Assembly (NCBI GenBank): GCA_945863605.1
Contig: CAMAZP010000005.1
Location: forward strand, 62,001-126,000
From: Chitinophaga pinensis
GTDB lineage: Bacteria > Bacteroidota > Bacteroidia > Flavobacteriales_D > Crocinitomicaceae
DNA: 64,000 bases
Direction: 5' to 3'
Shown here piece after piece: positions 52,293 to 60,415 of this stretch (positions within the stretch are counted from its first letter, which is position 1; the number at the start of each line of letters is the position of its first letter). A model generated the notes under the pieces. It made no database searches. It was not told where the DNA came from and saw nothing but the letters and a program-made list of their open reading frames with translations. Position numbers and translations under genes: made by a program.

Positions 52293-53360
52293 ATGCAACT
52301 GTGGAATACATTAAATAAGGAGGAATTAGAAGCTCATTTGCGATTAATAGGACATAAGTATGTCACTATATCATTTTATCAATATGCAAAAATTGCTCAT
52401 CCTCGCTTATTCAGAGATCATTTGTTTTTAATGTGGTCAAAGCTTGACATCGTTGGAAGAACTTACGTTGCTAAAGAAGGAATCAATGCTCAAATTGCAA
52501 TCCCAACAGAAAATTTAAGTCAATTTAGAGAAGAATTATATCAAATCGATTTTCTAAATGGAATTCGTCTCAATTTTGCTATTGATGACTCGGAAGCAGA
52601 ATTTCCTTTTTTGAAGTTGAAAATCAAAGTACGCGACAAAATTCTAGCGGATGGTTTAAACGACGAAACTTTTGATGTTACGAATAAAGGTAAGCATTTG
52701 AATGCTGAGGAATTTAATAAATTGACCGATCAACCTGATACCATACTTATTGATTTTAGAAATCATTATGAATCAGAAGTTGGATATTTTAAAGGTGCGA
52801 TTCTACCTGATGTAGATACTTTTAGAGAGTCTCTACCTTATATTGAGGAAGAATATTTGAAAGGAAACGAAGATAAAAACATAGTGATGTATTGTACTGG
52901 TGGTGTACGCTGTGAGAAAGCTTCAGCTTGGTTCAAACACCGAGGTTTCAAAAATGTACATCAATTAGAAGGTGGAATTATCAAATATGCTAATGATGTC
53001 AATGAAAAAGGCTTAGAAAATAAATTCATTGGAAAGAACTTTGTGTTTGATGAACGCCGCGGTGAGCGAATTTCTGAGGATATAATTGCTGTTTGTCATC
53101 AGTGTGGAGAATCAGCAGACACGCATACAAATTGTGTAAATGATGCTTGTCATTTATTATTTATTCAATGTGAAAGTTGTAAAATCAAAATGAAAAACAC
53201 TTGTTCAGATGAATGTTTACAGATAATTCAACTTTCTGCTGAAGAACAAAGAGAATTGAGAAAAGGTATAGAAAACAGCAATAAAATTTTCAAAAAAGGT
53301 CGTTCTGAAAAATTAAAATTTAAAGTTAATACAGAAAAACCTATTTCACTAAATAAATAG
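52293..53360 (+). CDS. trhO: tRNA uridine(34) hydroxylase, rhodanese type
   Basis: A 355-aa YceA/TrhO-type protein that hydroxylates U34 of tRNAs using oxygen. An N-terminal ferredoxin-like domain (ISFYQYAKIAHPRLFRDHLF) contains GRTYVAKEGINAQIAIP. The rhodanese domain (about residues 140-240) has the active Cys in MYCTGGVRCEKASAWF. The C-terminal region (about 270-315) is Cys-rich (CHQCGESADTHTNC, CESCKIKMKNTC), typical of the family and possibly metal-binding. It is a single gene ended by a hairpin that overlaps its last codons. Confidence 0.92.
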   Translation: MQLWNTLNKEELEAHLRLIGHKYVTISFYQYAKIAHPRLFRDHLFLMWSKLDIVGRTYVAKEGINAQIAIPTENLSQFREELYQIDFLNGIRLNFAIDDSEAEFPFLKLKIKVRDKILADGLNDETFDVTNKGKHLNAEEFNKLTDQPDTILIDFRNHYESEVGYFKGAILPDVDTFRESLPYIEEEYLKGNEDKNIVMYCTGGVRCEKASAWFKHRGFKNVHQLEGGIIKYANDVNEKGLENKFIGKNFVFDERRGERISEDIIAVCHQCGESADTHTNCVNDACHLLFIQCESCKIKMKNTCSDECLQIIQLSAEEQRELRKGIENSNKIFKKGRSEKLKFKVNTEKPISLNK

Positions 53361-53372
53361 TAAAATAGGTTT
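53337..53372 (+). terminator. Hairpin overlapping the trhO stop codon
   Basis: The 10-bp stem AAACCTATTT/AAATAGGTTT has a 16-nt loop that contains the stop codon. The T run is short, so termination is probable rather than certain. Confidence 0.5.
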
Positions 53373-53403
53373 GCTTATTAAATACAAAGTTTTCTTTTAG
53401 GTT

Positions 53404-55086
53404 TTATAGATTGATTTGTTTGTCTTTGTTGTGTTTTACTTTGAAATTATAATCAAATAATTTGGATTCTTTAGGTTTTAAAGTAAAACTCCATTCCATT
53501 AAACCAGTTGTCTCATCTAAGTTTCCGCCTTTACCTAAATCTGATTTTTCAATGGTGATATCTGCATTTTGAGTAATTGGAATTTGATCTTGAATCACGA
53601 TTTCAACCGGAATTGATTTCATATTTTTCACTTCAATTGAATAGGCAAAACTGCGTTCTCTCTTTTCGGCGATGATTTTATCTTTCGAGTCTTTTTTCAA
53701 AAGGGTGCGTTTTACCATAATGTTTGGATCTTTCCCTAGCGATAAATTCAAAGTATCATCCATGCTTGTAGGGTCTATGTAGGTCTCACCAATGTACGAA
53801 CCATCAAAGTAAATATTTGCTCTTGCGGGAACCAATTGTAATTCATCTAATTTTGTCATTTGAGCTACAAGATAAACGCCTTTATCCATCTTTGGAACAC
53901 TGTAATACTTGAATTTTGTGTCCAAATCGGTTTGTTTAATCAAAACCATATGTTGCTCGTTGTTTGACTTAATTGTGTAAGGCAAGTCAATTTTAAATTC
54001 TGCTGCAATCAATTGTTGAACAACCGTTGTGAATTGATTCGCTGTTAAAGCTACTTTATCTTCAAAAGCATTGGAACTAAACGTGTAACCCATATTAAAA
54101 GCTTCTGTTTGTACTGATGCTGGTTGGTTATAATCTAAGTTTCTTTTTCTAGTAGCTTCTACACGATAAGCTGTGTAATCAATATACCAAGGTTGTAATT
54201 CAGGTTTTGTTTTATTGGCATACGGATTATTGGTAGAAATATTCAATCTTACATCATTCCAATCTAAACCTGTGTTTTGATAAACTTGTGCTTTATAAGT
54301 AAGGTTTATTTTACCAGTTAAAGCTTCACTGCGCAAATCATAAAACGGTGTCCAGCCAGCATTTGAAACGAAGTAAGATAAATTCATTTTTCCTGAAACG
54401 GGTTCCGTTGACGAAACAGTCACAATAATTCGTGGAATAGGATTGTTGTTTTTTTGATTAAAACCACTTCCATTTTGGTAGTTTCTTAAGTTCACCAAAC
54501 GTTCTTCCATTTCTTTTCGCTTATCTATTTTATCATTTTTACGTTTATTAAGTGCCAAAATCTTTTTGTTGATTTCTGTTACTTTAAGAGTATAAAATTC
54601 AACTGCTTGTTTCAAGAAATTAAGTGAATCATTCACTCGTCCTTGACTTTTCATTGCCCCATTGTTCATTACAATAGATTTAGTTGTATTTAAAACATCT
54701 ATCTCATCTTGAATTTCTTGAATGTCGTAGCCCATATTTCTAATTGAATCTTCCAAAAGTGAGATGTCTTTTTTGATTTTTACTGGAATGCCATCTTCTG
54801 TCAATGGACCTGGTTGCGGGTAATAAAGCGAGTAACGACTATCTAAGATAACCACATTTCCTACTGCTTTCACTTGAATACTTTTTGCATCTATAAAAGA
54901 ACTAATTCCTTCAACAATGATTTCGGTTACTCCTGTTTTTACAGTATAATTAGCTTTATGATGTAATTGTGCACCTTGTGAGTAAACAGTTACTTCATTT
55001 AAAGTTGCTTTTACGATTTCTTTCTCTCCTGCTTGAACTCGGAAAATACTTCCAAGTAAAAAAGTCAATATAATTTTTTTAGTCAT
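53404..55086 (-). CDS. DUF4139/MuiA-family secreted protein
   Basis: A 560-aa protein with a signal peptide (ILTFLLGSIFRVQAG). An N-terminal DUF4140-like domain (LNEVTVYSQGAQLHHKANYTV) is followed by a coiled coil (about 110-200). The DUF4139 beta domain then runs to the end (SYFVSNAGWTPFYDLRSEAL, NTGLDWNDVRLNISTNNP, YSIEVKNMKSIPVEIVIQDQIPI). Members called mucoidy inhibitor A are known in proteobacteria, but no biochemical role is settled. It is a single gene convergent with trhO. Confidence 0.85.
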   Translation of the reverse strand: MTKKIILTFLLGSIFRVQAGEKEIVKATLNEVTVYSQGAQLHHKANYTVKTGVTEIIVEGISSFIDAKSIQVKAVGNVVILDSRYSLYYPQPGPLTEDGIPVKIKKDISLLEDSIRNMGYDIQEIQDEIDVLNTTKSIVMNNGAMKSQGRVNDSLNFLKQAVEFYTLKVTEINKKILALNKRKNDKIDKRKEMEERLVNLRNYQNGSGFNQKNNNPIPRIIVTVSSTEPVSGKMNLSYFVSNAGWTPFYDLRSEALTGKINLTYKAQVYQNTGLDWNDVRLNISTNNPYANKTKPELQPWYIDYTAYRVEATRKRNLDYNQPASVQTEAFNMGYTFSSNAFEDKVALTANQFTTVVQQLIAAEFKIDLPYTIKSNNEQHMVLIKQTDLDTKFKYYSVPKMDKGVYLVAQMTKLDELQLVPARANIYFDGSYIGETYIDPTSMDDTLNLSLGKDPNIMVKRTLLKKDSKDKIIAEKRERSFAYSIEVKNMKSIPVEIVIQDQIPITQNADITIEKSDLGKGGNLDETTGLMEWSFTLKPKESKLFDYNFKVKHNKDKQINL

Positions 55087-55237
55087 AGTTATTATTTTGA
55101 AGGATTACAACTTGTAAATAGATTGGTTCATTTTAAATTATTTATTACTATCTCAAAAATAAAATATGTTTATAATGTATTGATTATAAATTATTTAAAA
55201 TAATAAAAAAAAAAATAGTTAGTTTGAATATTGATAA

Positions 55238-57703
55238 TTACAAATTTGAATCATTAGAATACTCAATAAATTCTAATAATTTTCCTAACTCATCAGTACG
55301 ATTAATTTTTAATTCGATTATGTCTAATGCATAATAACTAACTGTTGGATTTGATTCTAACCATGAGGTTTTTAATAATTCTATTCGATTTAATTCTTGA
55401 ACTTGATTAAATTTTATTGTCTCAGGGCTGCTATTTTGTTTTTCTAATTCATCTATTATCAATTCTTTTGGTAATATTAATTCTATGAAAAGATAGCTGT
55501 AACAACTTGGAAGTATACTTAATATTTGACTTGGTAAAAAAACAAGTGGAGTTAAATCTGAATCGTTCTCCAGGCTGTTTTTTATTTTCAAATCAATAGT
55601 CCCATCTGTGATAATTTTAAACTTATTATTTTCTAAAAGTTGGAATAGTTCTGAATAATCGTATTCATTAATTCCGTTTAAGATAATAATTTTTCCTTTT
55701 TTATTTTCTTTGATAAATTTTTTACTTTTCTCAGCTAATTGGTGATTTATTATATGTTCTGAATATATTTTAATTAACCATTCATGTGGTTTAATCATTT
55801 TTGGAGCAATCTTTAGCGATACTTCAAATGCTTTTGATGCATCTTCATAATTGCAAATTTTGAAGAGGGTTTCACCTAAATGATAATGTGCTCTTGGAAA
55901 ATAGAAATTTGTTTCAATTGCTATTAAAAATTCTTCAATTGCCTCTTCAAATTTATTTTGTCTCAAAAAAGATAATCCTAAACCATGATGTGCATTTGTA
56001 TTTTGATCATCAATTGCAAGGCATTGAATGAAATATTTTTCTGCTGTACTATATTTCTTTCTTTCCAAATAGATTAATGCAATATTTAATAAAACATGAA
56101 AATTTATTGGGTTTTTTTCTAGGATTTTTTCTAAAATTGGTAGTGATTTTCGTAGTCTATTTATTGCTAAAAAATACAAACCCTCCAAGTATTCCAAATA
56201 CATTGGCTCTTCAATATTTACTGGATATTCTGCTTTATTCTCATATTTTGTTTTTTTCAAATCCTCAATTAACTCTTTACAATGTTGGTAGCGGCGTTTA
56301 CTAAGGTAACACATTGCTAAGCGTTGACCATAGCGATGAACTTTAGATTCGTTATAGATTTCCTCTAATATTTCAATTGCTTTTATAGTTTTACCCCCAT
56401 TGATTAAATTTCGAGCAATGTAATATTGACTTTCACGTTTAGAGTTGATTATTTGTTTTGAAATATCTTCTTTGGGTGCATCGATGTATCCAAGTTCAAC
56501 TAGTTGATTCATAGCTTCTTGTGCAGCCCAAGGGTCTTCTCTTAATAGCTCATTATGTTGCCCTGAATCTCCTGATTTATTTTCCCATGAATCAACAAAT
56601 TTAGCTTCGGTAGGGTTTTCAAAACATTGATACAGAATTTTACCTTCCATATCTTTTCCAACTTCTAGGCCAGAATAATAGAGTAGAGTAGGAGTAATAT
56701 CAATAACAGATGCACCTGAAATTCGTTGATTTTGTTTTATTCCTGGACCTGCCATAAGAAAAATACCATATGGACTATGTTCAACCGCCGGTCCTGATGG
56801 TTCATGTGGTATTGAAAGAGGGCGTTGATGGTCGGAATAAAAGCCATGGTCTGAAATTAAAAGAATAGTTGTATTATCATCAATTAGTTCAAGAATTCGA
56901 TGCAACATCAAATCATGAAAACGATAACCAGCTTCGACTATATCTTTAAAATCCCCAAATTCTTCCTTATTGACTTCATTTCTGTAAGGAGGATAAAATC
57001 GCATTCCAACATGACAAAAGTGATCGATAGCATCATGGTAAATAGCCATAAAATCCCATTCAGTTTCTTGCATCAAATAGGTTGATACTGCGTGAATAGA
57101 GGCTGCATTTGCAATAGTTTTGATGACATTTGCAGTTCTTTTATCGCTTCTTAATTCAATATTTGTATTTATATGAGGAATAAATGGGCTTACCATAGGA
57201 ACGGTAATCTCGTGTGGATGTACTCTAAATTCTTGTAAAGTTTCAATTAAACTTGTTGGGTGTATTGTCCCATTTGGCATAATCCATGGCTCAGATAGTG
57301 GTTTATTTGCAACTTGAAAAAAATTGGAAACCATTACACCATTGATAGGTTCGACTGGATTACTTGGCCACCAACCAACCACATTGCTTTTCCAACCTTC
57401 TTGGTTGTAAATATTCCAAATTGCTTTAACTTTTCGAGATGTCGATGTTACAGGTCTCAATCCATCACCAGTTGGTGTAGGTTCTATAAATCCTGTTATT
57501 CCATGCTTATCAGCTCGAAATCCTGTTGCAATACTTGTCCATAACATTGGTGAAAGGGGAGGATCAAGAGTTTTTAAATTACCTCGTACTCCTTTTTTAA
57601 TCAAACCCTGTAAAGAAGGCATTTTCCCCTCATTTATCAGTTTATCAATCACTTTCCAGTCTGCTGCATCCCAACCGAGTAAAAGAATTTTATTTTTTTT
57701 CAT
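55238..57703 (-). CDS. Alkaline-phosphatase-superfamily hydrolase with TPR domain
   Basis: An 821-aa protein without signal peptide or membrane helix. The N-terminal half is a type I phosphodiesterase/phosphomutase-like domain. It has LLGWDAADW (metal Asp12), PPLSPMLWTSIATG (about 48-61; the Ser/Thr nucleophile region), YHDAIDHFCHVG, LLISDHGFYSDH (about 283-294) and VEHSPYGIFL. TPR-type repeats follow from about 450 to 640 (LLNIALIYLERKKYSTAEKYF, AHHGLGLSFLRQNKFEEAIEEF). The last 170 residues have no recognised domain. It fits the uncharacterised COG3379-like group; the substrate is unknown. Its ATG lies inside a 52-aa gene that it overlaps by 14 nt. Confidence 0.82.
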   Translation of the reverse strand: MKKNKILLLGWDAADWKVIDKLINEGKMPSLQGLIKKGVRGNLKTLDPPLSPMLWTSIATGFRADKHGITGFIEPTPTGDGLRPVTSTSRKVKAIWNIYNQEGWKSNVVGWWPSNPVEPINGVMVSNFFQVANKPLSEPWIMPNGTIHPTSLIETLQEFRVHPHEITVPMVSPFIPHINTNIELRSDKRTANVIKTIANAASIHAVSTYLMQETEWDFMAIYHDAIDHFCHVGMRFYPPYRNEVNKEEFGDFKDIVEAGYRFHDLMLHRILELIDDNTTILLISDHGFYSDHQRPLSIPHEPSGPAVEHSPYGIFLMAGPGIKQNQRISGASVIDITPTLLYYSGLEVGKDMEGKILYQCFENPTEAKFVDSWENKSGDSGQHNELLREDPWAAQEAMNQLVELGYIDAPKEDISKQIINSKRESQYYIARNLINGGKTIKAIEILEEIYNESKVHRYGQRLAMCYLSKRRYQHCKELIEDLKKTKYENKAEYPVNIEEPMYLEYLEGLYFLAINRLRKSLPILEKILEKNPINFHVLLNIALIYLERKKYSTAEKYFIQCLAIDDQNTNAHHGLGLSFLRQNKFEEAIEEFLIAIETNFYFPRAHYHLGETLFKICNYEDASKAFEVSLKIAPKMIKPHEWLIKIYSEHIINHQLAEKSKKFIKENKKGKIIILNGINEYDYSELFQLLENNKFKIITDGTIDLKIKNSLENDSDLTPLVFLPSQILSILPSCYSYLFIELILPKELIIDELEKQNSSPETIKFNQVQELNRIELLKTSWLESNPTVSYYALDIIELKINRTDELGKLLEFIEYSNDSNL

Positions 57704-57848
57704 CCTTCTTTATACTTGCGTTGGTTTCTTTTGATTCTACCTTTTTTTTATTGTTAATAGCTTCTCGCCATTTTCTAACACCAATGTGCCCAAGTGCTAA
57801 AAGACCAAGTGAACCTTGAACTGTAACAATATATTCTTTTTTTTCCAT
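57690..57848 (-). CDS. 52-aa protein overlapping the phosphatase/TPR gene
   Basis: A short gene encoding MEKKEYIVTVQGSLGLLALG followed by HIGVRKWREAINNKKK and a Lys-rich tail ending KKDEKK. A central apolar stretch of about 14 residues could be a short amphipathic or membrane-associated helix. Its stop codon lies 14 nt inside the next gene, in another frame, so the two are probably translationally coupled. It is preceded by the T9SS gene's terminator region in divided space, and no other frame there is open. The function is unknown; a regulatory or partner peptide is possible. Confidence 0.6.
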   Translation of the reverse strand: MEKKEYIVTVQGSLGLLALGHIGVRKWREAINNKKKVESKETNASIKKDEKK

Positions 57849-57866
57849 AAATTAAAAATACAAAAA

Positions 57867-57891
57867 AAAAGCTGCCTAAAAGACAGCTTTT
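57867..57891 (-). terminator. Terminator of the T9SS protein gene
   Basis: The stem AAAAGCTG/CAGCTTTT with a 9-nt loop is followed by a T9 run on the minus strand, just behind the T9SS gene stop. Confidence 0.85.
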
Positions 57892-57911
57892 AAAAAGTTA
57901 AAAGTGAAAAA

Positions 57912-58754
57912 TTAGTTTTTCACGAAGTTTCCTTTAGCAACTTTTCCAGAAACACCTGTGATTGTATATAAATACATTCCTGTGTTTAACGCTGAAATAT
58001 TAATTGAAGTAGAATTTTCTGTAGCAACTGTTTTACCATCTAATGCAGTGATAACAACAGAAGCAACTTCTTCATTCATTTTAATGTTTAAAATATCTGA
58101 AGCTGGGTTAGGGTAAACAGAAGCAGAGATAACTTCATTTTCCTCAAGTCCAACAAATCCAGTTGTAATGTTATCTAACCATAAAGTTGTACCTGGTGTA
58201 GGTAGCGCATTGTTAGAAGAAACGGCAACAAAATAAAACTGATTAACAGTACCAGTAGCTCCAGATATAGCAGCAACAGGAATTGTCATGGTTCCCCAAG
58301 CACTTGTTGTAGCTGTAAATTCAGCAAAACCTTGATATAAAACTACGTCATCTGCATCTCCAGCTAATAGCGTATCATACAGATTTACAATAACTACTCC
58401 AGTATCTGAGGCAACCCGTGTGAATTTATATGCGAAAGAAATAGAAAGGTTTTGAGGATTAGTAATTGCACCATTTTTGACTTGGATTGCAAACCCAGGT
58501 ATTGTATCAGAAGGAGATTGAATTTGTCCAGCCACATTAGCGTTTACAATTGTTGATAATTTTAAAGATTGAGTACCAGCATATGCACCTGTAGTTTCCA
58601 TAGTGTATAAACCTGTTCCCCAACCTAAAGTTTGAGTTGCTATTCCAGGAATTAATGGAGTAGCTGCTGCTTCAAAATCACCATTAACGATAATTTGAGC
58701 ATTTGATACAAAAGATGCTGCTATTAAAGCAACTGAAAGTAAAAGTTTTTTCAT
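57912..58754 (-). CDS. Secreted protein with T9SS sorting domain, unknown function
   Basis: 280 aa from the ATG at 58754. A longer frame would start upstream of the promoter. A signal peptide (MKKLLLSVALIAASFVSNAQ) precedes a carbohydrate-binding-like beta-sandwich. It has IIVNGDFEAAATP, ATQTLGWGTGLYTMETTGAY, LKLSTIV and TTLWLDNI, the pattern of secreted NGDFE domains in Bacteroidota. A type IX sorting domain closes it (SASVYPNPASDILNIKM, TGMYLYTITGVSGKVAKGNFVKN). The protein is exported to the surface or medium; its ligand is unknown. Confidence 0.85.
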   Translation of the reverse strand: MKKLLLSVALIAASFVSNAQIIVNGDFEAAATPLIPGIATQTLGWGTGLYTMETTGAYAGTQSLKLSTIVNANVAGQIQSPSDTIPGFAIQVKNGAITNPQNLSISFAYKFTRVASDTGVVIVNLYDTLLAGDADDVVLYQGFAEFTATTSAWGTMTIPVAAISGATGTVNQFYFVAVSSNNALPTPGTTLWLDNITTGFVGLEENEVISASVYPNPASDILNIKMNEEVASVVITALDGKTVATENSTSINISALNTGMYLYTITGVSGKVAKGNFVKN

Positions 58755-58780
58755 AGTATTATTTTTTAAAAATTTTATTG

Positions 58781-58815
58781 CAAATATAGAATTATTATTC
58801 AACTTCATAATCAAA
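58781..58815 (-). promoter_or_regulatory. Bacteroidota-type promoter of the T9SS protein gene
   Basis: TTTG (58812-58815), 23 nt and TATATTTG (58781-58788), with a leader of about 22 nt to the ATG at 58754. Both boxes are exact, and the spacer is at the long end of the range. Confidence 0.68.
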
Positions 58816-58832
58816 TTAATAGCACTAAAAAA

Positions 58833-60404
58833 TTAAAGTTTAACAACTCTGTGCGATTCAACTTTACCTTCATTTGTTTTCACAAATAAGTAATATGTTC
58901 CAGCATACATTTTGTCTAAATCAACTTTTATCTCTTGAGAGTTATCAAATTTTTGGTTAAGTACTTCTTTTCCTAGTGCATTATAAACAATAATTTTTCC
59001 GCTGTTTGATGTTTTATCTAATTTAACTTTTACAAAATTCTTAGTTGGATTTGGTGAAACAGAGGAGAATGATATTGAATTTTCATTTAAACCATTGGTT
59101 TCATTTGCGATTACGATATTGTTTCCATTTGCTGGATTCCACAACACAACGTTTGATGGTAATTCTTTTCCTAAATCATCACTCGTATTTGCTGTTACGT
59201 TGTCAACATTATCAAATTTAACACACTGAATTGTTGTTTGATTTGAGTTTACACGAATGTAGAAGAAGTTATCGAATACTTCTTGATCACGAATGTAAGG
59301 CTTAGCGTTGTTTCCTGTAAAATCTAATGTTCTATGAGGTGCACCCCAGTTTCCTTCTCCAATGTATACAATTCCATCTGGATCTGGGACAAAGTCAGTT
59401 TCTGAAGAGTTTTTCTTACATGGTAAAGTCCATTTTGTAATGTGCGTATGTGATTCCATACATAATTTCACGCCATATTGCTCGAATAAATTTACCCAGC
59501 AACTCATTTGGTCAGAAACTAATCCGTAACCATTACCCATTGCAAAAGTTGGAATGTGGTATTGTACAAATTTCCATTTTGGAGGGTTTGCAGTATTCGT
59601 ATAATTTTGTAAATCTGTTGTAAACCAGTTTAATTGAGCTGTATTTGAACACGCATTTAATTCTGAGTTCAACATGTATAATCTTAATAATCCGTTATTT
59701 ACATTTATTGCATAATATTCTTCCATTGGGACATCAAATAAATTGTATACATCTTGATTATCTTCATGATTTCCTTGTGTAAACGTCATTGGATACATTC
59801 TACCATCAGATGATATTGTTAATTGCCAGTCATTCAACCATTCATTCCATTCAGCAGTAGTATTTGAAGTAACTTGATTCATAATGAAATCACCATTAAA
59901 TGCAATAAAATCAGGTCGGATTTTTGCGACTAATTTATTCCCTTTTCTTTTTTGCTCTAAGCAATTTCCACTTGGGCAACTTTCAACATACGAACCAAAA
60001 ACTTTAAATCCATCACGCGTATCACCACCAGAAATAAAAGCAATTGGATCGTTTGGATTATCAGATAAGGTTTTGAATTTGAAACGAGCACTTACTGCGC
60101 CTCCAGCATCTCTTACTACAAAATAATAAAGTGTGTTTGGAGTTAAACCTGATAATCTTGCAAATTTTCGATTAATACCATGAGCAGAGGCAGTTCTGTC
60201 TACTGTTTTTGAGTTTGGGTAAGAGCCAAATGCTGTTCCGAAATCCGTTGTTCCATAATGAACAGTTGCATTATCTCCACTCCATCCAACTACGATTGAA
60301 TTTGAAGGGTCATCTCTAAACGAAAGTGTGTACTGGCTAGTTGCAGCATTCAAGTTCAAACCTAATAATAAGGCAAAAACAAACATTAAATTGGTGATTT
60401 TCAT
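58833..60404 (-). CDS. Purple-acid-phosphatase-like metallophosphoesterase with T9SS sorting domain
   Basis: A 523-aa secreted enzyme. After the signal (MKITNLMFVFALLLGLNLNA) comes a fibronectin-like PAP N-domain (about 22-115; SGLTPNTLYYFVV). The two-metal phosphoesterase domain follows: SGGDTRDG, FNGDFI, TQGNHE, VQYHIP and ESHTHITKWT, which give the Asp, Asp, Asn-His, His and His-x-His ligands. A sorting domain closes it (SVSPNPTKNFVKVKL, NALGKEVLNQKF). It should hydrolyse phosphate esters outside the cell, with substrates unknown. The porin gene lies 11 nt upstream on the same strand. Confidence 0.88.
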   Translation of the reverse strand: MKITNLMFVFALLLGLNLNAATSQYTLSFRDDPSNSIVVGWSGDNATVHYGTTDFGTAFGSYPNSKTVDRTASAHGINRKFARLSGLTPNTLYYFVVRDAGGAVSARFKFKTLSDNPNDPIAFISGGDTRDGFKVFGSYVESCPSGNCLEQKRKGNKLVAKIRPDFIAFNGDFIMNQVTSNTTAEWNEWLNDWQLTISSDGRMYPMTFTQGNHEDNQDVYNLFDVPMEEYYAINVNNGLLRLYMLNSELNACSNTAQLNWFTTDLQNYTNTANPPKWKFVQYHIPTFAMGNGYGLVSDQMSCWVNLFEQYGVKLCMESHTHITKWTLPCKKNSSETDFVPDPDGIVYIGEGNWGAPHRTLDFTGNNAKPYIRDQEVFDNFFYIRVNSNQTTIQCVKFDNVDNVTANTSDDLGKELPSNVVLWNPANGNNIVIANETNGLNENSISFSSVSPNPTKNFVKVKLDKTSNSGKIIVYNALGKEVLNQKFDNSQEIKVDLDKMYAGTYYLFVKTNEGKVESHRVVKL

Positions 60405-60415
60405 TATATTGAAAT

